From: Cafeteria roenbergensis
Lineage: Eukaryota; Sar; Bigyra; Bicosoecida; Cafeteriaceae
DNA: 64,000 bases
Direction: 5' to 3'
NCBI GenBank assembly: GCA_008330645.1
Contig: VLTN01000004.1
Coordinates: 620,001 to 684,000, forward strand
Below are positions 62,136 through 64,000 of this stretch, piece after piece. The translations under genes were made by a program, and so were the position numbers. The notes beneath the pieces were generated by a model. The model made no database searches and was not told the DNA's origin. It worked only from the letters and a program-made list of their open reading frames with translations. Numbering within the stretch: the first letter of the stretch is position 1; every line of letters starts with the position of its first letter.

Positions 62136-63464
62136 ATGCGGTCCGCCGTCGCGGCCCTAGCGGTTGCTGCCCTTTGGGCCGGTGCGTCTGCTCAGTCTGC
62201 CATGATGCCCAAGGTTGTTTTCTCCGTGGCGCTGACGGGAAAGGCGCGCGACGCGGCGCAACCTGACCTGAACCACGTGATCACCAGCATCGCCTCAGAT
62301 GGTGCGTCCCGGCAGCGCGCCCGGGCGATGCTGCCGGCGAGGCCTCTCGCGGCGCGAACTCGCAGCAGCAGGCTGCGCCCCTGGAGCGGCGGCGCGGCGT
62401 CCGGCGACCGCGCGCCCCTGCGACGCCGAGCGCCAAGTTTTGACTCGTGCACGCGTGCCCCTGGCCTTCCGAACGCAACGAGCGCCCGCAGGCCAGAGCG
62501 GCCAGTCCAGTGCGGCGGACCTTTGCAGTCAGCTGCAGGGCTTGCCCCTCGCGGCTCAGTTTCACCTTGACGAGTTTTTCGCCACCTGCCCCCAGACCTT
62601 CGAGCGAGCCATCGCAACGGAGCGCGCAAGCGCCATGGGCCTTGACCCGGCGTTCTACACCGCCCTGTCGGACTTGACGGTCCATCTCTCCCAGAAGCAG
62701 CTCGCAATGGACGTGTTGGCTCGGGCGGTCTCCAAGAACCCGGGCCGGCTGAACTTCGTGCAGCGCTTGATGCAGCAGCATTCTGCGGCCGGTGACGTGT
62801 GCCAGGTTGGCTTCGGAGGCGGCAAGCTCGCCCTTCTTGCGCTTCAGACCATGCCCAACGCAAAGCTGTGGTCTTTCGAAGGCGAAGAGTCCACCGTCAC
62901 GGTGCCCGCACACGACTTCCTCGACGCCGCGTGAGTGGGCCGCGCGACTCCCAGGTCCGCGTTGCCGGGACGACGCCCGCGAGTACGGCGCTCGTGTGCG
63001 CCGTTGCTGCTGTCTCCTGGCGCTTCCTGAAGCCCCTTTGTGTTGTTCGTGGTCGCCCCTTCTTCCGCAGCCACCCCGATCGCTTGACTCTCTACCTCGG
63101 CGACCCGGCCATCCTTGTGCCCCGGTTCATCACGATGCACCCGGAAACGTACTGCTCTGCCATTCTCATTGACGGCGAGATTGATGACTTCGCTCTTCGC
63201 GACGCTCTGGTCGACATGCGCGAGGTGGCCCAAGCCGGCCCGAAGGGCCACTTCGTTGCCATCACCGTCCCGAAGGACGTGCTGAGTGCCACGACCCTGG
63301 CCGCATCTCTCAAGGCGGCTGTGAACCGCGGCGACTTCGTGATCGATGCTGTGACTCGCGGGGAGATGTCTGCGTCCCTCGCCGACGTGCAAGCAATGGA
63401 AGACGGCGAGTTCTTCGCCGACGCGCTCGTTGTTGGCCACTTCACCGAGTTTAAGATGGAGTGA
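62136..63464 (+). CDS. Secreted or lumenal SAM-methyltransferase-like protein
   Basis: Three exons: 62136-62301, 62492-62930 and 63071-63464 (332 residues, TGA). A clear signal peptide (MRSAVAALAVAALWAGASAQ) opens the protein. The middle and end follow a class I methyltransferase fold of the Methyltransf_24/FkbM style: a Gly-rich motif DVCQVGFGGGKLALLALQ, motif II-like AKLWSFEGEE, then RLTLYLGDPAILVPRF and the acidic strand SAILIDGEIDDFALRDAL. N-terminal residues about 60-140 are helical and Cys-containing (DLCSQLQGLPLAAQF). The substrate is unknown; with a signal peptide it probably acts in the secretory pathway or outside the cell. The first donor is GTGCGT rather than GTGAG. Family identification is by fold pattern, so function is tentative. 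Confidence 0.6.
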
Positions 63465-63535
63465 TTGAGCCCGTTCACGTGAGCGCGTGCCGCGCTTGAA
63501 ACAGTCGCAGAAGCTTTCCCGCCTGCGTGGTGCTG

Positions 63536-64000
63536 ACGAACCCGCTCCCCCGTTTCTCGACCGCTCGCTGCTCTGGACCACGCGCGCACGAATCACTGGT
63601 ACCGCGTCAAGCGTCAAGCACGCAGCTCCACTTTGCTGCCGTGCGCCTCTCTGCCGACTGGACTCGAAGCGGCGGACGGCGGCTCGGAAAGGCCCTCGTC
63701 CCCGCCGGCAGGTGGCGCGGAATCCTGGTCCTGCATTCGCCGCAAAGGATCCGCAGACCATCCACCGCGCCGCGCCGTCGTGCTCAGCCTGCCAGACTGG
63801 TTCCGTGGCGTGGAAGTCCGGCGCGGGGACACGACGCCCTGGGAAGTGCTCGCGGGGCTTCGCGGCGTGCCTATGGTCAGCGATCCTTCTGTGTCACCCT
63901 CTGCGTCTTCGGCGATGCTGCGCCTGCTGAATTCCCCCGGGCTGCCTACCAGTGGCGAGATCGGGCCCAGGGAACGAATGCAGCTTGCTTGCGACTCCGG
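63536..64000 (+). CDS. Open coding-like frame running off the right edge
   Basis: One plus frame is free of stops from 63536 to the end of the window. Its translation has protein-like composition, for example ALDHARTNHWYRVKRQARSS and AVVLSLPDWFRGVEVRRGD. No ATG occurs early in it, so it is probably an internal or second exon; CGCAG acceptor-like sites occur near 63622 and 63733. The gene would lie mostly outside the window. Family not recognised, and the coding call itself is uncertain. Confidence 0.3.

Overview
This window is nuclear DNA from a GC-rich, gene-dense, flagellated microbial eukaryote, most likely a heterotrophic stramenopile. A bicosoecid such as Cafeteria would fit, but that is inference. 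The eukaryotic calls rest on spliceosomal introns, a 20S proteasome beta subunit, an exon-junction-complex protein, an ESCRT-III subunit and two cilium or centriole genes (CFAP298-like and CCDC77-like). A fused DHFR-thymidylate synthase is typical of bikont protists. A secreted EGF-type protein with CP-G-AW signatures resembles those common in stramenopiles. No TAA stop was seen among 24 resolved gene ends (18 TGA, 6 TAG), as expected at this GC content.

Layout, left to right: the 3' part of an unidentified minus-strand gene (1-1076); an F-box plus TBC Rab-GAP protein; a DHHC-type palmitoyltransferase with a degenerate zinc site and a His-rich loop; a phospholipid-scramblase-like protein; a GUCD1-type protein; two back-to-back genes of unknown function (11.7-14.0 kb); a divergent PRPP synthetase-like protein; proteasome beta-4; CFAP298; a Snf7/CHMP protein; a SNF1/AMPK-like kinase with a huge disordered tail; CCDC77-like; MAGOH; a cyclic-nucleotide-gated-type K+ channel; a topoisomerase VI A (SPO11-3 type) protein; a 1,279-residue disordered EF-hand protein; glucose-6-phosphate 1-epimerase; a DNAJC21/Jjj1 chaperone; a secreted EGF protein; a large membrane protein with a cytosolic degenerate RING; DHFR-TS; a ubiquitin-like-domain PI4K-gamma; OLA1/YchF; a secreted methyltransferase-like protein; and an open frame running off the right edge.

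There is no operon logic. Genes alternate in strand, and many start back to back across 150-650 bp (for example DHHC/scramblase, PRS/PSMB2, CFAP298/Snf7, MAGOH/channel, TOP6A/EF-hand, RING protein/DHFR-TS, PI4K/OLA1), so promoters are probably shared or very compact. I reconstructed 39 introns in 14 genes. 36 donors read GTGAG and 34 acceptors read CGCAG, an unusually rigid splice code. The very long, low-complexity proteins are mostly single-exon, whereas short conserved housekeeping genes carry most of the introns.

I saw no viral, transposon, CRISPR, tRNA or rRNA sequence. The most notable items are the altered catalytic or metal-binding sites in recognisable families (DHHC, RING, PRPP synthetase, K+ channel filter), the membrane-bound RING receptor, and the F-box/TBC fusion.
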